64,000 nt of DNA from Daphnia pulex. Taxonomy: Eukaryota > Arthropoda > Branchiopoda > Diplostraca > Daphniidae. Under the pieces are notes generated by a model. It made no database searches. It saw only the letters and a program-made list of their open reading frames with translations, and was not told where the DNA came from. The translations under genes and the position numbers were made by a program. The stretch lies in the NCBI RefSeq assembly GCF_021134715.1, contig NC_060022.1:1059001-1123000 (forward strand), in the 5' to 3' direction. Shown here one piece after another: positions 27,361 through 40,529 of this stretch; the stretch's first letter is position 1; each line of letters opens with the position of its first letter.

Positions 27361-30300
27361 TCTCCCCATTTTCTTTTCTTCTTCTTCTTTTTTTCTCCCG
27401 GGGTTCCTTTTCATCCGTTTCGATTAAATCCTACCCCCTTCTTGTGTTTGCCCGCCGGGTTTTTCTGAAATTACGTGTCGACTCGAAAAGTTGCCGAATT
27501 AAACGGTGGAAAGATAAAAAGACGAGAAAAATTCAAACTTGTTTTATCGACCCTGTCGTTATTTAAATCTTTTTTTTTTTGTTTCTTTCCTTTTTCGCCA
27601 GAATCCTTCCAACAATGACAGATGGAGAAATAAAAAGGAAGTAGCCAGGACAAAGGGAAAAAAGTGAAGCAGATAGACAAAGTCAAAGTCTCTTTCTCTA
27701 ACTCTAACCCCCCCCCCCCCCATCCCAGCTCTTCCTCCTTCATCTTATTGCATCGCCGAAAAAAAGGGGACGGAAACAATAATGATGTTTGCACTGGAGG
27801 AGAAGGAGTTGGGCAGAATTCCGCTCCGAAGAAACTATCGATCCATCACGTTGAAGAGAGTAAGTGACTTTGTGTGTTTCTTTGCTCAAGTATGTAGTAG
27901 AGAGTCCCGGCAGTGTACAGGAGTTGGAACAAATTGGCGCCTTGTTTGTTTGTCGCCGCTGTCAATCCGTGATTGATCGATACTTTTTTTTACGCGCAGA
28001 TAAAAATCTGCACGAAACGCGAAACGACGAGTCAGCCAAAGGAATTCCGGGAGGGAGCAATTGTTAACCCAACGCGCATTTGTTGTTGTTGTTCGTAGTG
28101 GTAGTTTAAAAAGAGGGCATTTAAAATACAAATGTCGAGAATACCTAAACGCGGAGGGGAGTCGTCGGTGGAGGACGTGACGACCGACGCGTAAGCTCCT
28201 CCGGAAGAAGAACCCAGAAGTGGAGCTATTTTTCTCTCTCTTGCGAGTGTGGGTGGGTGGGTGGGACGACTCGAAAACTTTGGAATGCCAATGTTGTGTT
28301 TCTTTGTCGCCTTTTACTCCCGCCGTCGACGCCTTTCGCTCCCGTTTGTGTGTTTTTATCCATCGACTTACACACAAACACGTCGGTGCGATGTGTGTGT
28401 GTGTGATGATGGCGGATCGGGTTGGGTTGGGTTGGGGGGGCTCCTGTTTATTGTCTCCTCTGCGCCTCCGGCCCCGTGTTGATTGAAAACTTTTTGAATT
28501 GGCCAGTCAGGAATGGCGCGAGAATGGACTGCTGATGGACGGATGTTTTTGTAAACGATGTGTGTGCCCGTCATCCAGGTATACATAGACTTACGTACAC
28601 TAGTCTGGCGACTGTTCAGCGCATTGTAAATATATATATATACGTACCTGGAAACTGGGAAAGGCGTGGAGCTGAAAAGTTGAAAGACGAAGTCAAAGTG
28701 ATTGCACCAGACACAATAAGTCGGTCCAGTCGCCGCTGCCGTCGCCGAGTTTGGCCGCCGCAATTTCGTCCCACGGTCCAATGACTTATTGTGTTTGTGC
28801 CGTGTCCAGGAGAGACGCTAGAGGGACGTGCAACGGGGGGGCGAGGTAGAGAGGAGACCATAAATCTTGGGATGCCGCCGACAGACGATCGATGCTCAAA
28901 ATACTAAAAAACCAACCACCAAACGAGAAATTCACGAAAAAAGAAATTTTGTTTTTCTTGGTTCTGTTATTTTTGACGGAATTTTTTGGCGCCGTCCAAA
29001 GTTGGTCGCCACCCGTTGAAACGGTCAGAAAAATGACGTTGAAAAGTTGTTCGGGGTCCGTTCCAGCTCTGGCGCGTCGTCTCGCCGCTGCCAAATCTCA
29101 TCAGCTCCACGAGGGGCTTCTTGACTCCCATTTCGCTCCCGAATTTAGCCGGCCACACCCCTCTCTCTTTTTGAATCTTTCGCCTCCGCCCGATGGAAGA
29201 TTTTCTGGATGGCGGAGAAAAGAAATGGGAGCAGCGTACAGCCAAGCCAGGCCCCAATATATCTAGGTCAACAGTTGTCAAGTCAATCTGACGTGTCTAC
29301 GTGTGTGCGTGTGTCAATCTAAATACGTCAAGGAGTCGGCGCGTGAACGGGAGTGGGGGAGAAAGGAAGAAAAAAGAGGATCGTGCGTTCGTTCCAATTC
29401 TAAACGAACGTGAAGGAAGCGAAACGACGACGACGACAACGGGACAGGATAATAGAAACTCGTCGCACGGGGTACAGGAGTAGCAGCAGCAGCAGCCCGC
29501 CCTTATAATATGCACTGCGTGACGCTGATGCCAGCTGATGCGCCCCGTCAATGTGACACACACGACAAGGCAATCCCGAAGAATCTTCCAACCCCGACGA
29601 CTCCATCCCTTCTTCTTCTGCTGGCCTCGGTGACATTCATTGCCGGGCCGTGTGGGCGGATGATAACAATGGCGAGTATATTATAATAATCCCCTTTTTT
29701 CTTTTATTTCTTTTGTCGACAAATACTTTTTCCTTTCTTTTTATTGGTTCTTATTCATGTTGTTTCCAGGGTCCAGCAGCTGCCGGGACCAAAAGGACCC
29801 AATTGATGAGACGTTTATTTGATGGGCCGTCTCCTTTTGGAATCGACGTGTTCCCAGCTATGCAAATTGTGGCGCAAGTGTAGGCGAGAGTCAACAACAA
29901 GAGAGGAGCACACGACTCGCGAGATGTGAGGTCCGGCCCAAATGCAGCAGTCGACAGGACAGTCGAGTCGACGGGATTCCGCCTGACGTCATCACTGGGC
30001 GTCAATGTCAATTTGTTGTTTGCGTGCCAACTGAAGCGGACTGCTCTGTGCACGGGACAGCAGCAGCAGCAGAATCAGAGTTGAGAGGATGAGAGCTCAC
30101 AGCTGTGAAATAAATGTAAACTGATAGAAGAAGATAAAAGGGACGATAGATCCTTGGTGGAACGGTTTAAAATTAGCGCCAACCAACGACCCACGGGATC
30201 CCGAGAAAAGCGCCCATCCGGTTGCCCCATCCAGCATGAATGGAGATGATTGAAAACGCACGTCGCTCACCCCACTCACCCACCCATCCCAGTCGTCATT

Positions 30301-31869
30301 GCAATAACCAAAGTGCTCCAGCGCGGATGATGAAGGCAACAACTTATATAATTCATCCTCCTGGAACTGCCGTACTCTCCGCCCTCCTCTGGCTGCTGGG
30401 CTGCCGGCCCTTTCAATCGGAACGACGACGTCGCATTTATTTTTATATTCTCGTCTCGCAGAGTGCGGGAGGGCCGCAACCGCCGCCGCCGCCGGCGGGA
30501 AATTGAATCATTTTTAAGTAAATCACCGGGTTTCTAACTTTTTGTGCATTCAGGTCAATGTCGATGGGGGCTTTTTTGTTTTTCAAGGCGAAGAATAGAA
30601 CCATCGCTGGACACACAAATGGGCAAGATGGCGGTAAAATTTGAAATTCGAACAAGTCGCCAAATGATGTCTGCAGGACGATGGATGATGTGCCCAAGAG
30701 TTGCCAAACGAATTAGTCGAAAAATAATGTCATTTATTTGAAACGGGGAGAGGCTGGCTGCCACTCCCCTTTGTTCCGAACGGCCAAGTGACGTCATCGC
30801 CGAGAGATGTTTCCTTTCGAAACCAAATTGAAACCCGTCTCGGAAATAAAAATCAAAAAAGAAGAAAACCGAATGAGTAAACGGGAGAAGATGCGGCCAA
30901 ATTCCCTCCTACCCTCCCCTCCATTTCTTTTACAAGTTCCGCCCACCTCTGGCGCCCAGCAAAAACAAGAAAAAAAGGAACCCGGCCCGGTCCGTCCCCT
31001 AGCGGGCATATCCTATTGGCTGGTGTGTGACTCTCCACAAGTAACAGATAGGAACCAAGAGTTCCTTTTTGGCCGCTCTTAAAACGGGAGAAAAAAAAAC
31101 ACAAAATGAAATCCCCTCACACCGGGCAGAAGAAAAAAAAAGACAAAACAAATCAGAGGAGCGACGGGCGAAAAAACCCCCACGAGTGTGGCAAGGCAAC
31201 AGCAGTTGATCCTCATTCAGTTGGTTCCAACCGCGGAGACTCGAATGTGCAACTCTTTTTCTCCTCTTCCACTGGGTTCAAACTTTTCCCAACTTGCAAC
31301 AGCTTGTCCAGTTGTTCTTCTAGTTGGTGTTTGATCATCTCTCTCTCTCTCTCGCAAAGTGTTTATTTATTAGGCCGTGCCATCGCAATTCAGACAGACA
31401 GACACACGATTGAATAATGAAAAACAATAAAAGTTGAAAGCTGCTGCTGGTAGTTTATCCAATTTGATTAAACTAAAAAAAAGGTACGCACAAACAAATT
31501 GATGCAGACACGATCTGGGCGGCCGGCTACTTGTTTTGTTTTAGTTGTTGCTGGGAGAACTCGACTCGGAGCGGATCACGCGATTAAGACGCGCAAAGCC
31601 CAATCTCATCAGTCAACTTGCCGGGCCGGCGCATTTATCGGGTCCTGTTTCAACCTTTTTGTTTGATTGCTCTCCTTCTCCCCACTTTTTTTGTTTTGTC
31701 GCCCCAGTGGCGTGTGGCCCAGTTGAGCCCCACCAAATAGGCTTGCTCTTGCTCCAGGGGTCATTGACGGATTGAAAGGACGGGCGATCCATTTCGTTGC
31801 GTGCGGTCGCCATCAAAAGTGTTTCCATTTCGATTGGACGGGCCATTTGGGACAGCCGAAAGAAAAGAA
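27361..31869. other. RPB2 3' end and long spacer before LOXL2-type gene
   Basis: About 4.5 kb without a supported coding gene. AATAAA at about 27629 (GGAGAAATAAAAAGG) is a likely RPB2 poly(A) signal. A run of 14 C lies near 27708. Two perfect TGACGTCA palindromes occur at 29984 and 30789. An open frame from ATG 27782 ends in a consensus donor (AAGAGA|GTAAGT at 27859) and could be a leader exon, but nothing ties it to a gene. The untranslated start of the LOXL2-type transcript should lie somewhere here. Confidence 0.45.
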
Positions 31870-34800
31870 ATGATGAAGACAATGGCCGGCCAATGGAGCA
31901 GCAGCAGCAGCAGCAGCAGCCAAAGGTGCTGGTGGAAATGGCTCATGTACCTCTCCATTTTGTTGGCCATCCTGGCCGAATGCGAGGGCCAGCAACAACA
32001 AGAGCAATTACAACGGCGACAGCAGAGACAACCACAACAACAACAAAGGCAACGTCCCACCCGGGAAGGGACTCGCCGCCAGCGCAGACACCGAACGGAC
32101 AAGGCCAAACTGATCCAGCACTACCTGAAGAAGAACGGCCGGCTGGAAGGCATGGTCCGCATCGTCGACGGCCTCCGTGAAAACGAAGGTTTTTCATTTT
32201 TCATTTAATTTTCAATTGATTCCATCCAATTTCGAATTGATTCATTCAGGCAACGTGGAGATTTACCATTCGGGCAAGTGGGGCTCGATCTGCGACGACG
32301 AATGGGACATCCGCGAGGCGACGGTGGTCTGCCGCGAGCTGGGCTACTCGGACGTGGTCCAGGAGACGCACAACTCCATGTACGGGCCTGCCAGATGTAA
32401 GAGAGCGCAACGTTCGTTCAATATTTTTTGTCTGCGTATATAATCGCGGTATAGTAGTGGTAGTGGTGGTGGTGGCGGTGGTAGCGGGCCGTCCTGTTGT
32501 TCCAACTATCCCCGCCGCGTTTAAAAATAAACAACAAACGCAGGACGAGAGACGGCCCTGCCCTGCCCTGCCCAACTTTAGCCGCCCCTCTTGTTCTATT
32601 CTCTTCTTCTTCTTCTTGTGCAATTGGGGCGGGGTGGGGGGCATTTATTATCTCTGTCCGTCCGGCTGACTAATGTGTGATGATGATGATGACGTCAATT
32701 GACGTCGTCATCGTTGGTTGTAATAATAGACCCATTTTGGATGGACAATCTCTACTGCGTCGGCGGTGAAAATAACTTGACGGATTGCCGGTTCGACGGC
32801 TGGGGCATCAGCGATTGCGAAGAGTCGGAAGCCGCCGGAGTTATCTGCAAACCGGGGCCTTTGTCCAGGCTGACGGCCCAAACAACGACCACCACTACAA
32901 CAACAACAACATCGACGACGATGAGTCCCTTGACTACGACGACGACAAGGGCGATAAGGACCACATTGTCTGTTGGACAAACAGCCAAACCGGAAAATAG
33001 TTCCGCTATTCCGGCCGACGCGTCATCAGCCGCCACCAAAAGAGTCCAGCAGGACATGGCACCCGCTATGCGCATCAAGGTATTAATATTTTGTAATTTT
33101 GAAACATTTGAAAAACAAAAAAAAACTAAAAATTGGCGCGGGAAATTTAAAAATAAAAACTCGTCCCACTCAAAACTATGCCCCGACCTACTTGGCACGA
33201 TCCTTCATCCGTTGACCTTATTTTTGTCGTGTGTGTGTCCGTCTGGTCTTTTGTAAATATATTTAACTCGAGTTAACTTCAATTTGTGTATGGACGAGTG
33301 CAGGACATAATCGGGAGCAAAGGAAAGATCCGGTTACGTGGCGGTCGATCCAAGGAGGAGGGGCGTGTGGAAGTCAAGATCGGCAACAGTGAGTCCGTCC
33401 ACCTTTTTTTCTCCTTTCTCTTATTTATCCGTTTGTTTGTTTCTATTCCCATCTCGACTGACGTCCCCTCCCTCCTGTAATAATGATAATAATACGCAAT
33501 TAAGCGTCCGTCGTCTTTTTTATAGCTGGATTCTGTGACGTAAGACGATCTCGCTCCTAATTGGCTCAAACATCAACAGGACTCGTGAAAATAATAAAAA
33601 AATAAGTCCAGCAGCGCTCCTGGCTAAAATCCTATTGATTCGATTGGCTTTTTGTTTCCCCCTCTTCCACATGTAGTTGGGAGCCATTATCGAGCAGATC
33701 CTTTTATCTCGATCCCTTTCTTCTTTTTTTTTTTTTTTTGGGGGGGGGGGAGTCTGTTTGAAGACAAACATCATCGATCCAGCTCACAGCAAATGGTGCA
33801 AAAAGCCCGTCTCTATTTTCCGCCCACCCAAGAATCGAATTTCAGTTGTCGGGATTGATCCTGTCGTTTGAAAAGAAAAAGGTTCGGGATTATGATTTCT
33901 CTTTTCGGTACAGACGCCAATGATTGGGGACTGATTTGCGGAGACGGATGGAGTCTGTTTGAGGCCGGCGTCGTGTGTCGCGAGCTGAAACTCGGCTACG
34001 CTCAGAACGCCCTGCAGACGGACTTTTTCGGCGGCAATCGCAGCTCGTTGGCGTTGAGCGGAGTCAAATGTCACGGGTCGGAGAAATCGCTCATGGATTG
34101 TCTGCACGACCGGTTCGGCGCCGTCAGCTGCCCGGGCAACGCCAACAACATCGCCACCGTCGTCTGCGCTTCAGGTTTTGTCTTATTTTTCTGATTTTAT
34201 TTTATTCTGGACGGCCGGAGTAGGTCAAATGTCATTTTATTTGTTTTTGTTTGTGTCTGGGAACCAAAATTGGCAACAGAAATGGCGGATTTGGTCCCGG
34301 ATCACCAGGAAATGATGCGGACGGCCCATCTGGAGGATCGCCAGTTGTTCTTTTTGCAGTGCGCCATGGAGGAGAATTGCCTGGCCGCTTCGGCCTACCA
34401 AGTGCAAAAGGACGACCCGTACGGATGGCACCTGGAAACGCGTCGTCTGCTCCGCTTCACGGCCAGGATCGCCAACATGGGCACGGCCGATTTTAAGCCC
34501 TTTATTCCCAAGCACATGTGGGAATGGCACGCCTGTCACATGTAAGTGTGTCCAGCATCCTCAGCTTCTCTCTCTGTCTCTCTACACGGCGATTTCCGGC
34601 TCAGTCCAGGGGTGGGGGGATTCACCGAGACGAGTCTTGGGAAGATTTTCACTTTGATGGGAGGATCGAAACTTGGTCATTACAGCACTTTGCTGCTCAT
34701 CTACTCCCATCGTCATTGTTTCGACGTAATGAGAGTCCAGCACTTTGGCGCGGGAGTTGCTCCTTGGCCCGTCTGCTCTACAATTGTTACAATAGTCGCC

Positions 34801-37305
34801 TGCGCAACTCTCTCTATTACCACCACCACACATTGGATGTGATATAATAGCAGCTCCTGATGAGAAAATCCCCCAACAACAGAAAAGGTCAAAGTTGCCT
34901 GGACCATTATTATCACCATTGTTTCAAAGCCCCCCCGCTCCTCAAACAAAGTTTCCACTTCCCCCCCTTCCAAAGTTGAAACTAAATTGCCCGGCACACA
35001 CCTGTGCAAATTCGAGTCAATGCTAAAGCTATTAAATTTCTCTTTTTATCTCTAATTGTTTTTGAATTGCAATTAGATGAAGGGTTTTTGGGGGGCAGGA
35101 TCAGGATCGTTTTAAATATTTTTTGGAAGGTCGAAATCTTTTTTGATGGCGTATTGATCGCCCAGTTTGTTTCCCCTTATTGCGCTGCTCGAGTGGCTAA
35201 TGTAATAGACGACGAGTCTCTCTGGTTGTGTGTGCGTGTACGTGTGTGGGTTAGAAACGTCGAAGCTCCTTCGCCTTGGCATTGCCCAACTGGAGTGCTG
35301 CGGATTGGCGAAGAAAAGAAGCTCTCCGGATGATTTAAAAGGAAAAAGGATCGAGAGGGGAACGTGCCGTTTCTCTTATTTGAACTGGCTGGCGTCGCCT
35401 GTCGTCGTCGTCATTCACAACGCGTTCAAAAGCTCGGCCCCCCCCCCCTTCCCCCTTTTAGGTCGGCCTATTTGATGGCCGGCTCGTTATTATGTTGGTC
35501 GTCCTCATCAAAATGTGAGCTGCTGATGGACGGAGAGAGAGCGCGCGGACCCAGCGGCGCTCATTGAAAATAGCCGACCACTTAGATTTGTCCTTCTGTG
35601 TGCAGAAATGGCGGGTCATTCAGGAGCTGGGCGGCTCCTTATTTACAAGTCATATTAACTCGACTTTGAGTTGTGAGCGGTGCGTCCTCTCCGAGGTTGC
35701 GGGTTCTTGATTGACTCAACTCTCCGTTTGACGGCCTCGTTGGGGGGATCGAGAGACGTCGCTCAAATTGCCAATTGCCAAAATGGAGACGACGTCGTCC
35801 AATTGCGTCATCACGGCCCAATCTCTTTAATCTTCATTTTTTCCCTATACGTCGTGACCTACATCAAGACGGGCGAGAGTCGAAGACCACCCCCAAAAAA
35901 TGAAATAAAATGAAAAATTCCGGCGGACGTAAAGGCAAACGATCGATGGGCGAACAATCGAGAGAGGGCCGTCCACTCACGATCTATTGACTCGTTGATT
36001 TTTGTGGGGTTTCTCCGGACAACAACAAGTCGGTTGTTATACATATATCTTTTTCTTTTGTGTTTTGTGTTTTGTTTGGTGTATAGGCACTACCACAGTA
36101 TGGAGGTGTTTGCCCATTTCGACATCATCAATTCGCTGGGCGTGAAAGTGGCCGAGGGCCACAAGGCCTCCTTCTGCCTCGAGGACAACCAGTGCACCCA
36201 CAACACGGAGCCCGTCTACAAGTGCGCCAACTACGGCGACCAGGGCATCTCCGTCAACTGCACCGACACTTATCATCACAACATCGATTGCCAGTGGATC
36301 GATATCACCGACATTGATCCCGGCATCTACACCTTCAAGGTAAAATATTTTTTATCCAAAATCCAACCCTTTTTGTCTTCTTCTTCTTCTCTACAAATGT
36401 AATCGAGTTCTGAGACTGGTTATATTATGTACTACTATGGCCATTGTGTGATTTGACCGCCAAGAGTTTTTTTTTACAAGGAGCCGGCCCTGCCCGGCCC
36501 CCGCTAATAGTAATCAAAGGGTGGGCCAACTATACCTACTATAGTCGCCACCACACACACACACACAAACACACAAGTGGGAGAAGTTGCTTGTGTGTGA
36601 TTGAGTGGCGAGAGAGAGCTTATATCCAGACCAGCGTTTGCTTTTACTCCGGCTGAATGGCAGCAGCAGGGAGAGCTCACCCCCGTCCCTCGTCTTTATA
36701 TGTCTGGGACGTGAGAGAGAGTGAGGGGAGTTATAGGAGAGCCGCCAATGTGTTTGGTTGCTGGATCGATCTGGCCCGCACTCGGCGGTGGCGGCGGCGG
36801 CCGGAGCTACATGCAACTGTGCGCCCACATCATCTTGTGTGTCTACACTTTTGAGCTGCTCTTTGTTATGTATAGGGTCCTCCTCCGTTTTCTCATTTGG
36901 AGGAGGCGGACAAAAGAAGAAGAAGAAGAGGATCGAGCTTTCTCTCTCTTCTTGTTCGTTGTAGGTAAAATCTACACGACACACGTTGACACAAGTGACG
37001 AGGAGACGGCCAGGAGCTCTCGTCAAAGGCTTTTCCACGGTCCCCGAAAAGCACTTGAGCAAAAGCGCCCAGCTGCTGGCGTGATGATGATAATAATCGA
37101 ACGTTGGCGCTAGGATTTCGAGATCCCCTGGGCGACAACAAAATAATTGATTTTTATTTTTTTTTAAATTGTGATTTTGCAGGTGGTGATCAATCCTGAT
37201 TTCAAGGTGGCTGAAATGTCGTTCGACAACAACGCAGTCGTCTGCACGCTCTACTACGGCCAGCAGTACGCCACCCTGTTCAATTGTTCGCTCCAGCGCC
37301 CTTGA
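31870..37305 (+). CDS. LOXL2: Lysyl oxidase-like 2 type amine oxidase, two SRCR domains
   Basis: Eight exons (31870-32188, 32250-32396, 32730-33079, 33304-33388, 33914-34174, 34280-34541, 36087-36339, 37183-37305) join to 599 residues. A Ser run then WWKWLMYLSILLAILAECEG forms the signal or anchor segment. A Gln/Arg-rich stretch follows. SRCR domain 1 lies at about 92-197, a Thr-rich linker at about 202-225, SRCR 2 at about 277-388 and the lysyl oxidase domain from about 390. Copper ligands are the His of WEWHACHMHYHS (H474, H476, H478). The cofactor pair is K501 (in AEGHKASFCLED) and Y537 (in CTDTY), by comparison with K320 and Y355 of human LOX. The enzyme oxidises lysines of collagen-like proteins to cross-link matrix. 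Drosophila Loxl-2 also has two SRCR domains. The start is uncertain: an upstream in-frame ATG at 31801 is possible. Confidence 0.95.
31897..31920 (+). repeat. AGC trinucleotide run in LOXL2-type gene
   Basis: About eight AGC/CAG units encode a Ser homopolymer just before the hydrophobic signal segment. Length variation here would lengthen the n-region of the signal without shifting the frame. Confidence 0.8.
32690..32706. promoter_or_regulatory. Double CRE-like palindrome in LOXL2 intron
   Basis: TGACGTCA is followed directly by ATTGACGTC, so that GACGTCAATTGACGTC forms a perfect 16-bp palindrome with two CRE-type cores. It lies in the second intron of the LOXL2-type gene, about 25 bp upstream of the acceptor for exon 3. 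Binding by a CREB/ATF protein is inference. Confidence 0.45.
33724..33750. repeat. T16-G11 homopolymer junction
   Basis: Sixteen T are followed directly by eleven G, inside the fourth LOXL2-type intron. Such runs are slippage- and sequencing-error-prone, so the exact lengths are doubtful. Confidence 0.8.
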
Positions 37306-37617
37306 ATTTTGACGAGGAGGAGGACAAATGTCGTCGTCGCCCCAACAATTTCTGTTTCGTTTCTTTTCTTTCAATTTGATTTCGTGCAGAGATGGCGTAT
37401 GTAATAATGTGCAAGTTTGTGTCATCTGAGCTGCTTTTCATCTTGTATCCCCCGTCGATCGCTCGTCCGCCATCCGCCAACAACAACAACAACAACTAAA
37501 CCCCCTTCCCTGAAAAAACGATAAACTCGACGGCACGTGTCGTGTCATTTCAACAAAACTCGGCATCTCTTTTCGTCCTTGGAAAGGATCTTTGGGTGTC
37601 TGCGCAAATGACCGGAC

Positions 37618-37623
37618 AATAAA
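37618..37623 (+). terminator. Poly(A) signal of LOXL2-type gene
   Basis: AATAAA in the context GGACAATAAAACAAAAGC, 313 bp after the stop codon. It is the first good hexamer downstream. Confidence 0.55.
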
Positions 37624-40529
37624 ACAAAAGCAAATCATAAAAAAAAGTTGTTGGAAAAAAGGATCGGCGTGACAAATCAAACGGGCGCCTGTTTCCTTTG
37701 ATGATTGGCATATGCGCCGCCGCGTTGGGTGGCGCTGGACGACGCGCTTATTTTTTTAAATTTTTGATTTTCATTTTTCTCTTGGAAAATGTGTCGATTA
37801 TATTTCTCATCATTGTTGGGCTGGCAGTTGATCGTCGATGAATTACCATGTGACGTGTCTACTCTCTCTCTCTATCTGTGTGTGTGTGTCTATTATTGTT
37901 TCGCCGCAATGTGTTCCCAGCCCCGCCCCCTTATTGACTGTGTTGGTTGGTTGGTTGGTCTTGATGAGTATTTTATCGACGTGATTTCCCGATTTTCTCT
38001 GTCACCGACGACCATTTGATTATTGTGACCCGATATCGATCGAGCGAGCGCCATGCAAATATGCCAGAAAGAAGAAGAAGAACATGAAAAAATGTTTTTC
38101 TTCTTTTGGTTTCTTTTTGGTTTCCTTGTCTCATCTCTCCACCCCACGGCCCCACCCAAATGATAAACATGCGCCAATCGATTTCTTTCCTTCACCTTTT
38201 TTTTTTGGGATATTTAGGAGAAGACGAGCTCCTTTGTAGGAGGAGAAAAACAAAACAGTTGGAACGTGTCAAACTGGCGGACGTGTCTTTTTTCTTTTAT
38301 TTTTATTTTTCAAAAAATCTAAAAATCCCGCCAAGTTTGTTTCCTCCTTTTTAAAAAAAGCCCCGCCTTCAACATTTCTCAAGTGAACTGGATTTTGTCG
38401 ATTGTCTTTTCCTCCTGCCTTCCGAGAAAAATCCCCTTCCAATTAGAAAGCCAATAACAAAAAAGAAAAAACGAAAAATCTGTTAAACTGAAAGTCAAAC
38501 GAATTTTGTTGTCACACGCCGTTTGATAATCGATCGATCGAAATGATGGGGGGGGTCTACTGTCTTTTTGTTTTGTTTCTCTATTGCGTATAACTCTTCG
38601 CCAATCTATTTGTTTTTTATTTTCAAATCAGCGTCTTTTTGTTGTAGAGAGGACAAACCAAATACAAGACGGATCGTGTTGTTCTCTACGCAACTCTTTA
38701 ATGATTTCGCACGAGAAGAAAAAGAAGATAAGAAAGTGAAAAAAAGATTTGGTCGTCGTTTGGATTGAAATGGTGATGGCCATATCAAAGTTGGATGGAT
38801 TCCCGGTAGACACGGCGTGTGTAGTATAGTAGTTGCTCTCTCTCCCTAGATGGACATGCATAAAAGAATTCCGTGTACAGGCCCACCATGTCCAGTGTCC
38901 ACTACTCCACACGAGTGTACGTGTGTGTTGTGTCGACTGTATATTTGATGGGTTGTATATAGACAAGGGCGGGGTTTTCTCTGTCTATTATCTTTTCATG
39001 TCTAATCAGAAACGATCGCGAGGGGGAGAAAAGGAAATCGATCACGTTCAAACAATTTCCCAAATTCATCAAATGAAAAATAATCATCATAATAAAAAAA
39101 TTCATGTAATTTGATTTTTTTCTTTGATTTCCGGAATAAGAAAAATTCGTTTATTCAATATTATAAATATATCCGTCCATAAAATAAAAATTGCTGATGG
39201 GATGCCAACTCGAGTGTGAACCGTATTTTGTGTATCCTGCGATCGCATTTTGTTTGCCCGGCTTCTTCTTCTCAAGACGTGCATATATTCTCGGAACTAT
39301 GGAAACGTTGAGATTGAAACGGCCCGCGATATCAAAGGCCAGCCGCGAATATGATATATGCACTCACGGCGCCGCGGATCAATATTAATATTTATTATCT
39401 CCATCGACTGAATTTTGTCTGGGCCTCTGAGTCAAGAGTGCCATTTGATTGGAACTGACTCGACTGAAAGGTAATCAGAATCAAAAGGCAATTGCACCTG
39501 GTGAATAAAAAAATAAATAAATACAAATGATGAATGAGAAACATTTTACGGTTAATATAATCTAATCTAAAACATGGTCGAGATGGAAGTAATCCAGCCG
39601 GAAAGGAAATCCCAGTAGAAAGAAGAAGAAGAAGAAGCTGATGATGATAATAATAATAACGCTCGGCTGGATTTAATGAGATGACACACACAGCACAGCA
39701 CACGAGAGAAGAGGGGAGAGGTACGGCTACGAGCACACACGTGTATTCCATCAAGACCATATAATGTATAATATATAATACACTGTGGTCTGGCTGGCCA
39801 ACTAAATAACCACCAGCCCCCTCCCCCCAACCATCTAGCCAGTCTCTGCTCTGATGTGTTTATAGGCCTGCCTGCCTATCATATCACATCATATAACATA
39901 TCATGTTGTTCGTGTGTGTGTGTGTGTGTGTATTTTCTTCCATTTTTCTCTGGCCGGCTATTGCTGCTGCGTTGGAGACGGGCGGATCCGCGCTCCGCTG
40001 ACTTATTTTCTTTTTCTTATTTCAGTCCGTCTGATCCTATTAGCCTCTTCTTTTCCCATTCTTCTTCAAGGAAGAAAAGAAGACGAAAAATATACAAATA
40101 AAAAAGAAAACGACGCCGCCGCCGGGCGGGATGAGTCGGGCGGGGATTTAATATATATCTGGGAAAAGGTAAATATATCCCATCGATTTAGTCTGATATT
40201 TAAAAAGAGAGTGTGTTGCCGTCGACGGAATATCTAATGATCCAATCATCGATTCACCCCCCACCCCCCCCCCCCCCAATTTTCTATTTGAATTATTCAT
40301 TCATTTTTTGTGACACGAAAAGGCAAAAAGGGGAGAGATAGAAAAAAGAAAATGAACTACTAGACAGCGCCATCTCTTCTCAATCAAATCAAAAAGTCGA
40401 AACGGATCACAAAATGCGACATTTGGCGTCGGCGCAGTTCAACCCCGGGCTGGCCGGCCCAACACACACAATGGGGGTGTATGCTGGACTAGTAAGGGGA
40501 AAGTGTGTGACGTCTTAGACGTGGCATGG

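Noticed and set aside
31341..31354. CT-dinucleotide runs as GAGA-factor elements
   Set aside because: Many similar CT/AG runs occur throughout the right half; nothing places this one in a promoter.
36514..37425. A 303-codon minus-strand frame over LOXL2 intron and last exon
   Set aside because: It reads through simple repeats and the antisense of the last LOXL2 exon, with no family-like motif or plausible splice sites.
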